NCBI GenBank assembly: GCA_003222235.1
Contig: QHVD01000026.1
Span: 34,606 to 54,719, forward strand
Direction of reading: 5' to 3'
Origin: Gemmatimonadota bacterium
GTDB lineage: Bacteria; Gemmatimonadota; Gemmatimonadetes; Gemmatimonadales; GWC2-71-9
DNA: 20,114 nt
A model generated the notes under the pieces. That model saw nothing but the letters and a program-made list of their open reading frames with translations. It searched no databases and had not been told where the DNA came from. Positions within the stretch are counted from its first letter, which is position 1; every line of letters begins with the position of its first letter. A program made the position numbers and the translations under genes. Of this stretch, positions 1 through 7,871 are shown one piece after another.

Positions 1-170
1 AATCGGGCGCGCAATCGTCCGCCCAGGAGGCGGAGGCGGTCGCGGCGGGGGCGGCGGAGCAGCTCACGGCCATCGAGGACCTCGCCCGCGGCGCGACCGA
101 GCTGGCGCAACTCGCCGACAACCTCGCCAGGGCCGTACGCGTCATCCGGGGTGAGAACGGGCATCCGTAG
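1..170 (+). CDS. Methyl-accepting chemotaxis-like protein, C-terminal fragment
   Basis: An open frame enters from the left edge (codons begin at base 3) and ends with TAG at 168-170, giving about 55 residues. The peptide is an Ala/Glu/Gln-rich amphipathic helix with AAEQLTAIEDLARGATELAQ followed by LADNLARAV. This resembles the C-terminal part of the signalling coiled coil of methyl-accepting chemotaxis proteins, where small residues alternate with E/Q pairs before a short basic tail. Receptors of this family sit in the inner membrane or cytoplasm and control CheA. The signalling tip and any sensor domain lie outside the window, so another helical coiled-coil protein is possible. No C-terminal NWETF-type CheR/CheB tether is seen. 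Confidence 0.6.
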   Translation, partial: SGAQSSAQEAEAVAAGAAEQLTAIEDLARGATELAQLADNLARAVRVIRGENGHP

Positions 171-232
171 GCACCGGGTGATGGATGGCACCCTGGCGCC
201 GTGACCGCGGGCACAGGAGTCCGGGGCAGGGG

Positions 233-258
233 TTTTTAACTTACGGCACACTTATTAC
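233..258 (+). promoter_or_regulatory. Possible promoter of the tandem OmpA genes
   Basis: The 121 bases between the chemoreceptor stop and the first OmpA start hold no gene. They contain an A/T-rich island inside GC-rich DNA, with a T-run at 233-237 and TATTAC at 253-258 as a possible -10. The -35 match is poor and the spacing short, so only the general location is supported. A clear Shine-Dalgarno, AAGGAG at 281-286, lies five bases before the GTG start at 292. Confidence 0.3.
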
Positions 259-291
259 TGTAGGCCCACGCCCTCGGGCTAAGGAGCATCC

Positions 292-1827
292 GTGCGGACA
301 CTCGTCATCCTGGGAATGGCTTTCGTCGGCGGGGCCTCCCACCTCCACGCGCAACGCGTGCACCAGTTCGAATTCGGCGGGTTCGCATCGTTCACGCGGT
401 ACGATCGGGCGTTCGCCCTCAAGAACCAGATCGGGGGCGGCGGCCGGATCGGCTACTTCTTCACCAGACTCCTGGGCGCGGAGCTCGACGCCGGCTACCA
501 GAGCCCGAGCCCCAGGACGGGCACCGCGTCCCCCACTGTGGCGTTCGGCAGCGCGAGCCTCGTCCTCAATTTCGCGAGCGGGGACCAGCAGCTGTTCTAT
601 ATCCTCGGTGGGGTCTCGCGGCTCGACTTCGAGAAGTCGTCGCCGTACCGGTTCACCGACAACGCCGCCCACGCCGGCATCGGCGACCGCGTGTTCCTTG
701 GCAACTGGGGCGCGCTGCGCGTGGAGGCGCGCGCCCTCTATGCGCCCAGCACCGGGTTCGCGGGCGCGGACTGGGCCAGCCACGTCGTCGGCTCGCTCGG
801 TCTGTCCCTCTTCACGGGCGGGGGCGTGGTCTCGGATCTCGACCACGACGGAGTCCCTGACAACCGGGACGCCTGCCCCAACACGCCCGCCGGCGCGAAG
901 GTGGATGCCAAGGGCTGCCCGTTCGACTCGGACAAGGACGGCGTAGCCGACGGCTTCGATCAGTGCCCGGACACCCCGATGGGTGCCCGCGTGGACGCCA
1001 AGGGCTGCCCCACGGATTCCGACAACGACGGTGTCTACGACGGGATCGACCAGTGCCCGAACACGCCGGCAGGAGCGCACGTAGACGCCAGGGGCTGCCC
1101 CTCGGATGCGGACGGCGACGGCGTGCCCGACGGCATCGACAAGTGCCCCAATACACCCGCGGGCGCCACCGTCGACGCCAAGGGTTGTCCCTCGGACTCG
1201 GACCGCGACGGCGTCTTCGACGGGATTGACCAGTGCCCCAATACGCCCGCGGGCGCCACGGTCGACGCCAAGGGCTGCCCCTCGGACTCGGACGGCGACG
1301 GCGTCCCGGACGGCATCGACAAGTGCCCCAACACACCGCACGGGGTCGAGGTGGACAGCGTCGGGTGCCAGCGCTTCAAGGACTCCGACGGCGACGGCGT
1401 GGACGACTCCAAGGACAAGTGCCCCGGGACGCCGCCCGGCATGCGCGTCGACGCCAACGGGTGCCCGATTCTGTTCACTCCGGAGCGCACGCCGGTGATC
1501 TTGCGCGGCGTGGTTTTCGAGACCGGCAAATCGATCCTCAAGCCCGAGTCGTTCACGGTGCTCGACATCGTGGCGCAGTCGCTCCTCGCAAATCCGCAGA
1601 TCCGGATCGAAGTCGCGGGCTACACGGACATCACCGGGTCTGCGGCGCTGAACCTGAGACTGTCCCGGGCGCGGGCGGACGCGGTGCGCACGTACCTCGC
1701 CCGCAAGGGCGTCGCGCCGCCCCGCATGATCGCGCGAGGGTATGGCCCGGGGAACCCCGTCGCACCGAACACGACACCCGAGGGTCGCGCGCTGAACCGG
1801 CGCGTGGAGCTGCACCAATTACCGTAG
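292..1827 (+). CDS. OmpA family protein with TSP type-3 repeats (first of tandem pair)
   Basis: This 511-residue protein probably links the outer membrane to peptidoglycan. It starts at GTG 292, supported by AAGGAG at 281-286 and an immediate signal peptide (about residues 1-20, ending ASHLHAQ). Residues 21-175 alternate aromatic and polar positions like a small 8-stranded barrel. Residues 182-392 are seven thrombospondin type-3 units, each with a DxDxDGVxD calcium-type loop and two Cys (CPxTP and GCP). Residues about 400-511 are the OmpA C-terminal domain. Asp446 (in GYTDITG) and Arg461 (in LSRARA) are 15 residues apart, as are the diaminopimelate-binding Asp and Arg known in OmpA proteins, and NRRVE closes the domain. 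A paralogue begins 34 bases downstream, so the two probably form an operon. Family assignment is secure; the specific role is unknown. Confidence 0.93.
   Translation: MRTLVILGMAFVGGASHLHAQRVHQFEFGGFASFTRYDRAFALKNQIGGGGRIGYFFTRLLGAELDAGYQSPSPRTGTASPTVAFGSASLVLNFASGDQQLFYILGGVSRLDFEKSSPYRFTDNAAHAGIGDRVFLGNWGALRVEARALYAPSTGFAGADWASHVVGSLGLSLFTGGGVVSDLDHDGVPDNRDACPNTPAGAKVDAKGCPFDSDKDGVADGFDQCPDTPMGARVDAKGCPTDSDNDGVYDGIDQCPNTPAGAHVDARGCPSDADGDGVPDGIDKCPNTPAGATVDAKGCPSDSDRDGVFDGIDQCPNTPAGATVDAKGCPSDSDGDGVPDGIDKCPNTPHGVEVDSVGCQRFKDSDGDGVDDSKDKCPGTPPGMRVDANGCPILFTPERTPVILRGVVFETGKSILKPESFTVLDIVAQSLLANPQIRIEVAGYTDITGSAALNLRLSRARADAVRTYLARKGVAPPRMIARGYGPGNPVAPNTTPEGRALNRRVELHQLP
835..1467 (+). repeat. 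In-frame tandem array of seven TSP type-3 units
   Basis: Seven units of about 90 bases (30 residues) follow one another in frame. Units 1-5 are exactly 30 codons, unit 6 is 32 (extra RFK-type residues) and unit 7 is 29. Each encodes D-x-D-x-D-G-V-x-D-G-x-D-x-C-P followed by TPxGxxVDxxGCP. Units 4 and 5 are nearly identical at the DNA level across the second half, suggesting recent unit duplication or homogenisation. In known TSP3 repeats the acidic loops bind calcium and the cysteines form disulfides. Confidence 0.92.
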
Positions 1828-1861
1828 ACGCGCGGGCGCACGGTCACCGGGCAGGGCGCGG

Positions 1862-3619
1862 ATGAACCGGGAGAAGGGGAGCCAGCTCCAGCAGCGGGTC
1901 GTGCTGCTGGGGCTGGCGCTGGCCGGCGTTGCGTCCGCACTCCGAGCGCAGCACGCCGGGCAGTTCGAGGTCGGCGCATTCGGCTCCTACACCCGCTACG
2001 ACAAAGCCTTCGGCCTCGACAACCGGGCGGGTGGCGGCGCCCGCCTCGGCTACTTCTTCGGGAAGGTCGTCGGGCTCGAAGCGGAGGTCCTGTTCCAACC
2101 CAACTACACCGTCAGCACCGGTGGCGCGGCGACCACCCTCGAGCCCCTGATCGCGAGCGGCAGTCTCGTGTTCAACGCGCTGCGTGGCGCCCGGATGACG
2201 CTGTACGCCCTCGGCGGCTATTCGCTCCTCGACTTCGGAACGCGCGCGCCGTACCACTTCACCGACAATGCGGCGCACGCCGCCGGCGGCGCGCGGATCT
2301 TCCTGACTAACCGGATCGCATTTCGCCTCGAAGGGCGGGCGATTTACACGGCCAGCACCAAGTCCACTTTCGGAGCCACCGCCGCCACCCATTACGTGGC
2401 GACGGCCGGGCTCTCGGTGTTCCACCTGGGCGCACCGCCGAAATACTCCGAGCCGCCGAAATACTCCGACAAGAACGCGACCCCCGCGACTAAGGCTACC
2501 TGCCCCAACGCGGCCGGCTGTCCGCCCGACTCGGACTCGGACAAGGACGGGGTGCCCGACGGACTCGACAAGTGCCCCGACACGCCCACCGGCGCGCACG
2601 TGGACGGGGTCGGTTGCCCGACCGACGCCGATCAAGACGGCGTACCGGACGGCATCGACCAGTGCCCGGACACGCGCCTGGGCGTGGCCGTCGACGCCAG
2701 GGGCTGCCCGGCGGACTCGGACGGCGACGGCGTGCCCGACGGCATCGACCAATGCCCCAACACGCCCGCAGGCGCGACGGTGGACACGAAAGGGTGCCCG
2801 ACGGATGCAGACCACGATGGCGTGCCGGATGGCATCGACCAGTGCCCCAACACGCCCGCGGGCGCGACGGTGGACGCGAAGGGCTGTCCGGCAGACTCCG
2901 ACCTCGACGGCGTGCCCGACGGCGTCGACCGCTGTCCCAATACGCCGCCGGGCACCCGCGTGGACACGACCGGCTGCCCGCTGAAGGAGGTCATTCGCGA
3001 CTCCGACGGCGACGGCGTCCCGGACAACCTTGACAAGTGCCCGAACACGCCGCCGGGCTCGCGGGTGGACGCGAGCGGCTGCATCATCTTGTTCCAACCG
3101 GAGGCCGTGAGCCGGCCGGCGCCCGGCGCACGCCCGCGTCCCACGCTGATCCTGCGCGGGGTGAACTTCGAGTGGGGCAGATCGGCCCTGACGCCCGACT
3201 CGTACGCTCTTCTCGACCAGGTGGCGGGGTCGCTGATCGCCAACCCCGAGAGCCGAATCGAGATCGCGGGTTACACCGACAACACCGGCTCGCCCGTGCT
3301 CAACCTGCGACTGTCGCAGGCGCGGGCGGCTGCCGTGCGGGCGTACCTCGCCCGTCAGGGGGTGTCGCCCGGTCGGATGATCGCGAAGGGATACGGGGCC
3401 GCGGGCTTCGTTGCGCCGAACACCACGGCGGCGGGGCGGGCCCAGAACCGGCGGGTCGAGCTGCAACGGACGGCAGGACCGGCGGACGGTCTTGGTCCGC
3501 CACCGACAGCCCGTCGCGTCAGCGGTCATCAACGCATAGTTTTTGTGCTCCCGAAACACAGTCGAGCAATCGCATGGACGCCCGCCGGGTCCTGCCCGCT
3601 GTCGCGATCGGCCTTCTGA
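1862..3619 (+). CDS. OmpA family protein with TSP type-3 repeats (second of tandem pair)
   Basis: The 585-residue product is a paralogue of the protein just upstream, with the same order of parts. A signal peptide covers about residues 1-30 (VVLLGLALAGVASALRAQ), a barrel-like region about 31-190, then a short linker with a duplicated PPKYSE/PPKYSD. Six TSP3 units span residues 223-407, followed by the OmpA peptidoglycan-binding domain. That domain has Asp473 in GYTDNTG and Arg488 in LSQARA, again 15 residues apart. It begins 34 bases after its neighbour, so co-transcription is likely; no strong Shine-Dalgarno precedes the ATG. After NRRVELQ (ending near 3470) there is a further tail of about 47 residues, rich in Pro and Arg and unlike the paralogue. 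The tail crosses a hairpin and overlaps the next gene by 46 bases, so it may be simple read-through of intergenic DNA. Confidence 0.92.
   Translation: MNREKGSQLQQRVVLLGLALAGVASALRAQHAGQFEVGAFGSYTRYDKAFGLDNRAGGGARLGYFFGKVVGLEAEVLFQPNYTVSTGGAATTLEPLIASGSLVFNALRGARMTLYALGGYSLLDFGTRAPYHFTDNAAHAAGGARIFLTNRIAFRLEGRAIYTASTKSTFGATAATHYVATAGLSVFHLGAPPKYSEPPKYSDKNATPATKATCPNAAGCPPDSDSDKDGVPDGLDKCPDTPTGAHVDGVGCPTDADQDGVPDGIDQCPDTRLGVAVDARGCPADSDGDGVPDGIDQCPNTPAGATVDTKGCPTDADHDGVPDGIDQCPNTPAGATVDAKGCPADSDLDGVPDGVDRCPNTPPGTRVDTTGCPLKEVIRDSDGDGVPDNLDKCPNTPPGSRVDASGCIILFQPEAVSRPAPGARPRPTLILRGVNFEWGRSALTPDSYALLDQVAGSLIANPESRIEIAGYTDNTGSPVLNLRLSQARAAAVRAYLARQGVSPGRMIAKGYGAAGFVAPNTTAAGRAQNRRVELQRTAGPADGLGPPPTARRVSGHQRIVFVLPKHSRAIAWTPAGSCPLSRSAF
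2435..2470 (+). repeat. 18-base tandem duplication in the OmpA linker
   Basis: Two adjacent 18-base units (2435-2452 and 2453-2470) differ only at the last base. They encode PPKYSE then PPKYSD in the linker between the barrel and the TSP3 array. The first OmpA paralogue has no equivalent, so this is a local duplication in this gene. Confidence 0.85.
2528..3082 (+). repeat. In-frame tandem array of six TSP type-3 units
   Basis: Six calcium-type units encode 185 residues. Unit 1 carries an extra Asp-Ser pair (32 residues), units 2-4 are exactly 30 residues (90 bases), unit 5 is extended to 35 by LKEVIR, and unit 6 is 28. Units 3 and 4 are very similar at the DNA level. The motif matches the array in the upstream paralogue, but the unit number differs (six against seven). 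Confidence 0.92.
3481..3501 (+). terminator. Hairpin after the second OmpA domain; weak terminator candidate
   Basis: GGCGGAC (3481-3487) and GTCCGCC (3495-3501) are perfect 7-base inverted arms around a 7-base loop. The hairpin sits just after the natural end of the OmpA domain and before the S9 peptidase start. There is no T-run directly after it, so it could be a weak or factor-assisted terminator or an mRNA-stabilising stem. Confidence 0.35.
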
Positions 3620-5697
3620 CCGCCAGTCCGCCTGTCCACCTGACCGCCCAGTCTTCCCCCCACCCCTTCCAGGCCACCGACTACTACCGTCTCGTTTCAG
3701 TCGCCGATCCACGCTTCGCGCCCGACGGCCGGCGGCTCGCGCTCACGGTAACGACCGTGGTCGAGGACAAAGATCGTCGCCACTCCGAGATCTGGATGGT
3801 CCCGACCGACGGCCTGACGCCCGCGTTCCGCTACACCAGCCCCGCCGCGGAGGCGTCGCAACCGGTGTGGTCACCGGACGGCTCGCTGCTCGCGTTCTCG
3901 AGCAAGCGAGAGGGCTTCCCCGACGACGTCTGGTTTCTGCGCGCGACTCCCCCCGGAGGCGAAGCGTTCCAAGTCCCGGGCGTGCACGCCCTGCCCGTCT
4001 TCTCGCACGACGGCAAGTGGCTCCTCTATGGCTGGCGCGGCCCCGAGCCGGACAGTGCCAAGCAGGAGAAGTGGCGCGACCGCATCTCGCCGACGGCGAT
4101 CACCCGCGGGCCCGACCCCAAGCGCTTTGACGGGCGGGTGTACACCTCGCTCCCCTTCGTGGAGGACGAGCGCGGCCTCGTCCCGCCGCGCGAGGCTCGG
4201 CGGCCGAGCCATCTCTACCTCGCGCCCGTCGCGGGCGGTGAGCCGAAGCAGCTCACGAGCGGCGACCTGAGCCAGCGCGACCCGGACTGGTCTCCCGACG
4301 GGAAGGCGGTCGTATTCGTGCAGGACTCCACCGAGCTCGACGAGGTGAGGAGCGAGCCGCGACCGCAGCTGTACGTGCTCACGGTGGCGGACGGCGTCCT
4401 GCGCCGGATCGCCACGCCATTCGTCGAGAACCGCGCACCGGCGTGGTCGCCCGATGGAAAGTCCATCGCGTTCGTCTGCTCGAAGGGCCGGGGTGAGGAG
4501 AACGACGTGTGCGTCATCCCCGCCGAAGGCGGAGCGGTCCGCAACCTCACGACGGCATGGGACCTCGATCCGACCGCTCCGTCCTGGGCACCGGACGGCA
4601 GGATGATCTACTGCAGGGCCGAAATCCGAGGCAACATCCACGTCTTCGCGATACCCGTGGCGGGTGGCGCAGTCCGTCAAGTGACGACGGGCGAGCGCCA
4701 GCTCGGCGGCTTCGACGTCTCGCGCGACGGGAAGTGGCTCGCCTACAGCACAAGCGACGTCACGCACCCGGACGAGGCATACGTAACCCAGCTCAGCGCC
4801 CGGGGGCCGGGGGGCCCGGGGGGGCCGGGCTCGGAGCGGCGGCTGACTTCGTTCAACGACTCGCTCGTGGCCGAGCTCGTGACAATCCCCGCCGACACCT
4901 TCTGGTTCCCGAGCGTAGGTGGCTTGCGTATCGAGGCGTTCCTGATGCGCCCTCACGGCTATCGCCCGGAGAAGACCTATCCCCTGATCCTCTACATTCA
5001 CGGTGGCCCGCACTGGAACTACGGCAACGTATTCTTCCCCGAGTTCCAGTTGCTCGCGGCACAGGGGTACTGGGTGCTGCTGGTGAACCCGCGCGGCTCG
5101 ACCGGATACGGCCACGCGTTCACGTTCGCCAGCCGGGGGCGCTGGGGGCTGGAGGACTACGAGGACCTGATGAAGGCCGTGGACCTGGCGATCGCGCGGG
5201 GCGGCGTGGACAGCACGCGGCTCGGCGTCGCCGGCGGCTCCTACGGTGGCTTCATGACCAACTGGGTGGTCGGGCACACGGGCCGCTTCGCGGCGGCGGA
5301 GAGCGATCGCTCGATCTACGACTGGTTCTCGTGGTACGGCTCGTCCGACGCGCAGGGCCTCACCGACTACGAGTTCTACGGGCCGCCCTGGAAGGAGGAC
5401 TCGCTGTACCGCGCGCTGTCGCCGAGGACGTACGCGGGCAACATCCGCACGCCGATGCTCATCGTGCACAGTGACGACGACCGCCGCACGCCGATCGCGG
5501 ACGCCGAGCAGCTATTCGTGATGCTGCGGCGACGCGGCGTGCCGGCCGAGTTCGTCCGCTACCCGCGCTCCTTCCACGGGCTCTCCCGCACCGGGCCGCC
5601 GTGGCTGCTGGTGGACCGGCTGGAGCGGATCCGCACGTGGTTCGCCCACTGGCTGGGGAACGGCGAGGGCCCGCCCGCAGCCGGCGCCGTGCACTGA
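3574..5697 (+). CDS. Exported S9 family peptidase (prolyl oligopeptidase / acylaminoacyl-peptidase type)
   Basis: A 707-residue serine peptidase that probably trims short peptides in the periplasm. ATG 3574 is chosen because a signal peptide follows at once (MDARRVLPAVAIGLLTA, ending near HLTAQ), although the frame stays open upstream. Residues about 35-410 hold repeated WSPDGK / APDGR blades of a TolB/WD40-like propeller, and residues about 440-700 form the alpha/beta-hydrolase domain. The triad is visible: Ser556 in GGSYGG, Asp636 in HSDDDRRTP and His668 in SFHG. The spacing of 80 and 32 residues closely matches archaeal acylaminoacyl peptidase. A Gly/Pro stretch (GPGGPGGPG) coded by long G-runs joins propeller and peptidase. 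It overlaps the end of the OmpA frame by 46 bases and ends 5 bases before the M14 gene, implying translational coupling with the latter. Confidence 0.93.
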   Translation: MDARRVLPAVAIGLLTASPPVHLTAQSSPHPFQATDYYRLVSVADPRFAPDGRRLALTVTTVVEDKDRRHSEIWMVPTDGLTPAFRYTSPAAEASQPVWSPDGSLLAFSSKREGFPDDVWFLRATPPGGEAFQVPGVHALPVFSHDGKWLLYGWRGPEPDSAKQEKWRDRISPTAITRGPDPKRFDGRVYTSLPFVEDERGLVPPREARRPSHLYLAPVAGGEPKQLTSGDLSQRDPDWSPDGKAVVFVQDSTELDEVRSEPRPQLYVLTVADGVLRRIATPFVENRAPAWSPDGKSIAFVCSKGRGEENDVCVIPAEGGAVRNLTTAWDLDPTAPSWAPDGRMIYCRAEIRGNIHVFAIPVAGGAVRQVTTGERQLGGFDVSRDGKWLAYSTSDVTHPDEAYVTQLSARGPGGPGGPGSERRLTSFNDSLVAELVTIPADTFWFPSVGGLRIEAFLMRPHGYRPEKTYPLILYIHGGPHWNYGNVFFPEFQLLAAQGYWVLLVNPRGSTGYGHAFTFASRGRWGLEDYEDLMKAVDLAIARGGVDSTRLGVAGGSYGGFMTNWVVGHTGRFAAAESDRSIYDWFSWYGSSDAQGLTDYEFYGPPWKEDSLYRALSPRTYAGNIRTPMLIVHSDDDRRTPIADAEQLFVMLRRRGVPAEFVRYPRSFHGLSRTGPPWLLVDRLERIRTWFAHWLGNGEGPPAAGAVH
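4802..4829 (+). other. G-run cluster inside the S9 gene (potential G-quadruplex)
   Basis: Runs of 5, 6, 7 and 3 G are separated by only 2, 3 and 2 C on the coding strand. This fits the G3+N1-7 quadruplex pattern and encodes the Gly/Pro linker between propeller and peptidase domains. Long mononucleotide runs are also slippage-prone. The frame is intact across it here. Confidence 0.6.
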
Positions 5698-5702
5698 GCA
5701 GC

Positions 5703-7871
5703 GTGACGCCCCGCGTCGTCCTCGCCCTCGCAGCGGGGCTCCTCGCCGCGCCACCGTCCTTGGCCGGACAGGAGCGGCGCGAGCAGGCCACGCCGCGCCG
5801 GCTGCGGGCGGCCGCGGCGACCGGGAGGCGGGTGCCCCCGACCCCCAGGTCGGTGCTCGGCTTCGAGCCGGGCGACGACCGAAAGCTCGCCGACTGGCCC
5901 ACCCTCGTGCGCTACTACCAGGCGCTCGCCAAAGGGAGCGATCGTGTCCGTTACCACGAGCTCGGAAAGAGCACGTTGGGCGCGCCGTACGTGGCGCTCG
6001 CGATCTCGAGCGCGCGGAACCTGAAGCGGCTGGACTACTACCGACGCCTCAACGCGAGGCTCGCCGATCCCCGATCCACGAAGGGAAACCACGACCTAGC
6101 GGAGGCGCTGCGCCACGGCAGGACCGTCGTGCTGATCACCGCGGGGATCCATTCGACAGAGGTGGGCGGGCACCTCACGCCCGCGATCCTCGCCTACCGG
6201 CTGGCGAGCGATACGAGCGCCGCCACGCGCGCCATCCTCGACGCGGTCATCCTGTGGCTGGTCCCGTCGCTCAACCCCGACGGCGTCACGCTCGTCACGC
6301 GCTGGTACAACCGCACACTCGGCACGCCGGCCGAGGGCACCGACCCGCCGGAGCTGTACCACCACTACGCCGGCCATGACAACAATCGCGACTGGTACGC
6401 CTTCACCCAGGTGGAAACCCGGCTGATGGTGGACTCGATCCACAACGTGTGGCACCCGCAGATCGTTCACGACATCCATCAGCAGGACAGCGACGGGTCG
6501 CGGCTCTTCCTTCCACCATACCTCGATCCGATCGAGCCCAACGTGGACCCGCTGCTCGTGGACGGGGTGAACGCGCTCGGAACCGCGATGGCGTGGGAAC
6601 TCGCCGGTCAGGGGAAGACGGGCATCGCGATCAACGCGATCTACGACGCCTGGACGCCCGCCCGAGCTTACCAGCATTACCACGGCGGAGTGCGGATCCT
6701 GGCGGAGGCGGCGAGCGCGAACCTCGCCTCGCCGATCGACATCCCGTTCGAGCGGCTCGCCGCCCGCGGCCGGGGCTTCGATCCGCGCCAGCGTTCCTGG
6801 AACTTTACCGACCCCTGGCCCGGCGGCCGGTGGACGCTGCGGGACATCGTCACCTACCAGAGCGACGGCGCCTACGCGCTGCTCGAGAACGCCGCGCGCT
6901 ACCGCGACCGCTGGCTTGCGAGTTTCGTCACCGTCCAATGGCGCGCCGTGCGCGGCTGGAAGGGGTGGCCCTACGCCTACGTGATCCCGCGCCAGCAGCG
7001 CGACACCGTCGGCCTGGCCACGCTGCTCGACATCCTGCACCACGGCCAGGTCGAGATCCGCACCGCGCTGCATCCCATCACCCTGGGCGGGCAGCGCTTC
7101 GCGGCCGGCAGCTACGTCGTCGTGCTGCGGCAGCCCTACGCGGCGTTCGCGAAGACCCTGCTCGAGCCGCAGCACTACCCGGACCTCCGGCCCTATCCGG
7201 GCGCCCCGCCGCTGCCGCCGTACGACGCGACGGCGCACACGCTGCCCCTGTTGATGGGCGTGACCGCGGTCCCCGTGCGCGACTCGCTCCGCATCGGCCT
7301 CTCGGCGCCGGTCGAGCCGCCGAGCGCGACGCCCGGCTATCCTGGGTTTGCCGGGACCGATGCGCCGCGCATCGGCCTGTATCGCTCCTACGACCCCGCG
7401 ATCGACGAAGGCTGGACGCGGTGGGTGTTCGATACCTGGAAAGTGCCGTACGTGTCGTTGGTGGATTCGGTGGTGCGCGCCGGCAAGCTGCGGGACCGGT
7501 TCGACGCGATCGTGCTCCCCGATCAGTCGCGGCACGCGCTTCTGGAGGGGTTGCCGCTCAATTACCCTCCCCCCTACCCGGGGGGACTGGGACAGGACGG
7601 CGTGAAGGCGCTGCGCCAATTCGTGCAGGACGGGGGCACGCTCGTGGCGCTGAACGACGCGCGAGTCGCTTCGCGATCGCAGAGCTGCTCCTCCCGGTAC
7701 GCAACGTCCTCGAGGGCGTCGCGGACGATGAGTTCTACGCGCCCGGCTCCCTGTTCCGGCTCGAGCTCGACACCGCTCATGCGCTGGCGCGGGCCATGCC
7801 GGCCCAGAGCGTCGCGTGGTTCGAGAGCGGGCCGGCGTTCGACGTGCTGGACTCGAGCGCCGTGCGTGTGA
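5703..7871 (+). CDS. Exported M14 family zinc carboxypeptidase, frameshifted near its end
   Basis: GTG 5703 is chosen because it is 5 bases after the S9 stop and starts a signal peptide (TPRVVLALAAGLLAAPPSLAG). The M14 domain shows the zinc motif HxxE (His150 and Glu153 in IHSTE), a substrate-site-like LVPSLNPDG, NNRDW, and VHDIHQQ, where His256 or His259 is the likely third ligand. The C-terminal half (from about residue 530) resembles a class I glutamine-amidotransferase-like fold often found on these proteins, with GTLVALNDA. The frame is correct to Ala653 (base 7661). It then reads about 69 residues of Ser/Arg-rich sequence to a stop at 7869-7871, while the true continuation lies in another frame to 8077. 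Undoing the shift gives about 790 residues. The catalytic core is upstream of the break, so the protein might still fold and work if translated. Confidence 0.85.
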   Translation: MTPRVVLALAAGLLAAPPSLAGQERREQATPRRLRAAAATGRRVPPTPRSVLGFEPGDDRKLADWPTLVRYYQALAKGSDRVRYHELGKSTLGAPYVALAISSARNLKRLDYYRRLNARLADPRSTKGNHDLAEALRHGRTVVLITAGIHSTEVGGHLTPAILAYRLASDTSAATRAILDAVILWLVPSLNPDGVTLVTRWYNRTLGTPAEGTDPPELYHHYAGHDNNRDWYAFTQVETRLMVDSIHNVWHPQIVHDIHQQDSDGSRLFLPPYLDPIEPNVDPLLVDGVNALGTAMAWELAGQGKTGIAINAIYDAWTPARAYQHYHGGVRILAEAASANLASPIDIPFERLAARGRGFDPRQRSWNFTDPWPGGRWTLRDIVTYQSDGAYALLENAARYRDRWLASFVTVQWRAVRGWKGWPYAYVIPRQQRDTVGLATLLDILHHGQVEIRTALHPITLGGQRFAAGSYVVVLRQPYAAFAKTLLEPQHYPDLRPYPGAPPLPPYDATAHTLPLLMGVTAVPVRDSLRIGLSAPVEPPSATPGYPGFAGTDAPRIGLYRSYDPAIDEGWTRWVFDTWKVPYVSLVDSVVRAGKLRDRFDAIVLPDQSRHALLEGLPLNYPPPYPGGLGQDGVKALRQFVQDGGTLVALNDARVASRSQSCSSRYATSSRASRTMSSTRPAPCSGSSSTPLMRWRGPCRPRASRGSRAGRRSTCWTRAPCV

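Noticed and set aside
241..1818. Long antisense open frame (about 525 codons) opposite the first OmpA gene
   Set aside because: It mirrors the TSP3 array, is Arg/Val/Ala-rich with no recognisable domain, and arises from the GC-rich third positions of the real gene.
835..3082. Regular repeats that could suggest a CRISPR array
   Set aside because: Units are contiguous and in frame, encode a known calcium repeat, and have no unique spacers or cas genes nearby.
3037..3573. Upstream extension of the S9 frame
   Set aside because: The extra residues overlap the OmpA domain in another frame and lack any motif; ATG 3574 starts the signal peptide.
1844..3712. Long antisense open frame (about 622 codons) opposite the second OmpA gene
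   Set aside because: Same cause as above; the + strand has a signal peptide, TSP3 units and the OmpA domain.
3871..5469. Antisense open frame opposite the S9 peptidase
   Set aside because: Composition is Arg/Val-rich without domains, and the + strand product has a complete catalytic triad.
7650..7690. Programmed ribosomal frameshifting in the M14 gene
   Set aside because: No slippery heptamer and no clear downstream stem are visible; a two-base duplication in a CG repeat explains the break more simply.
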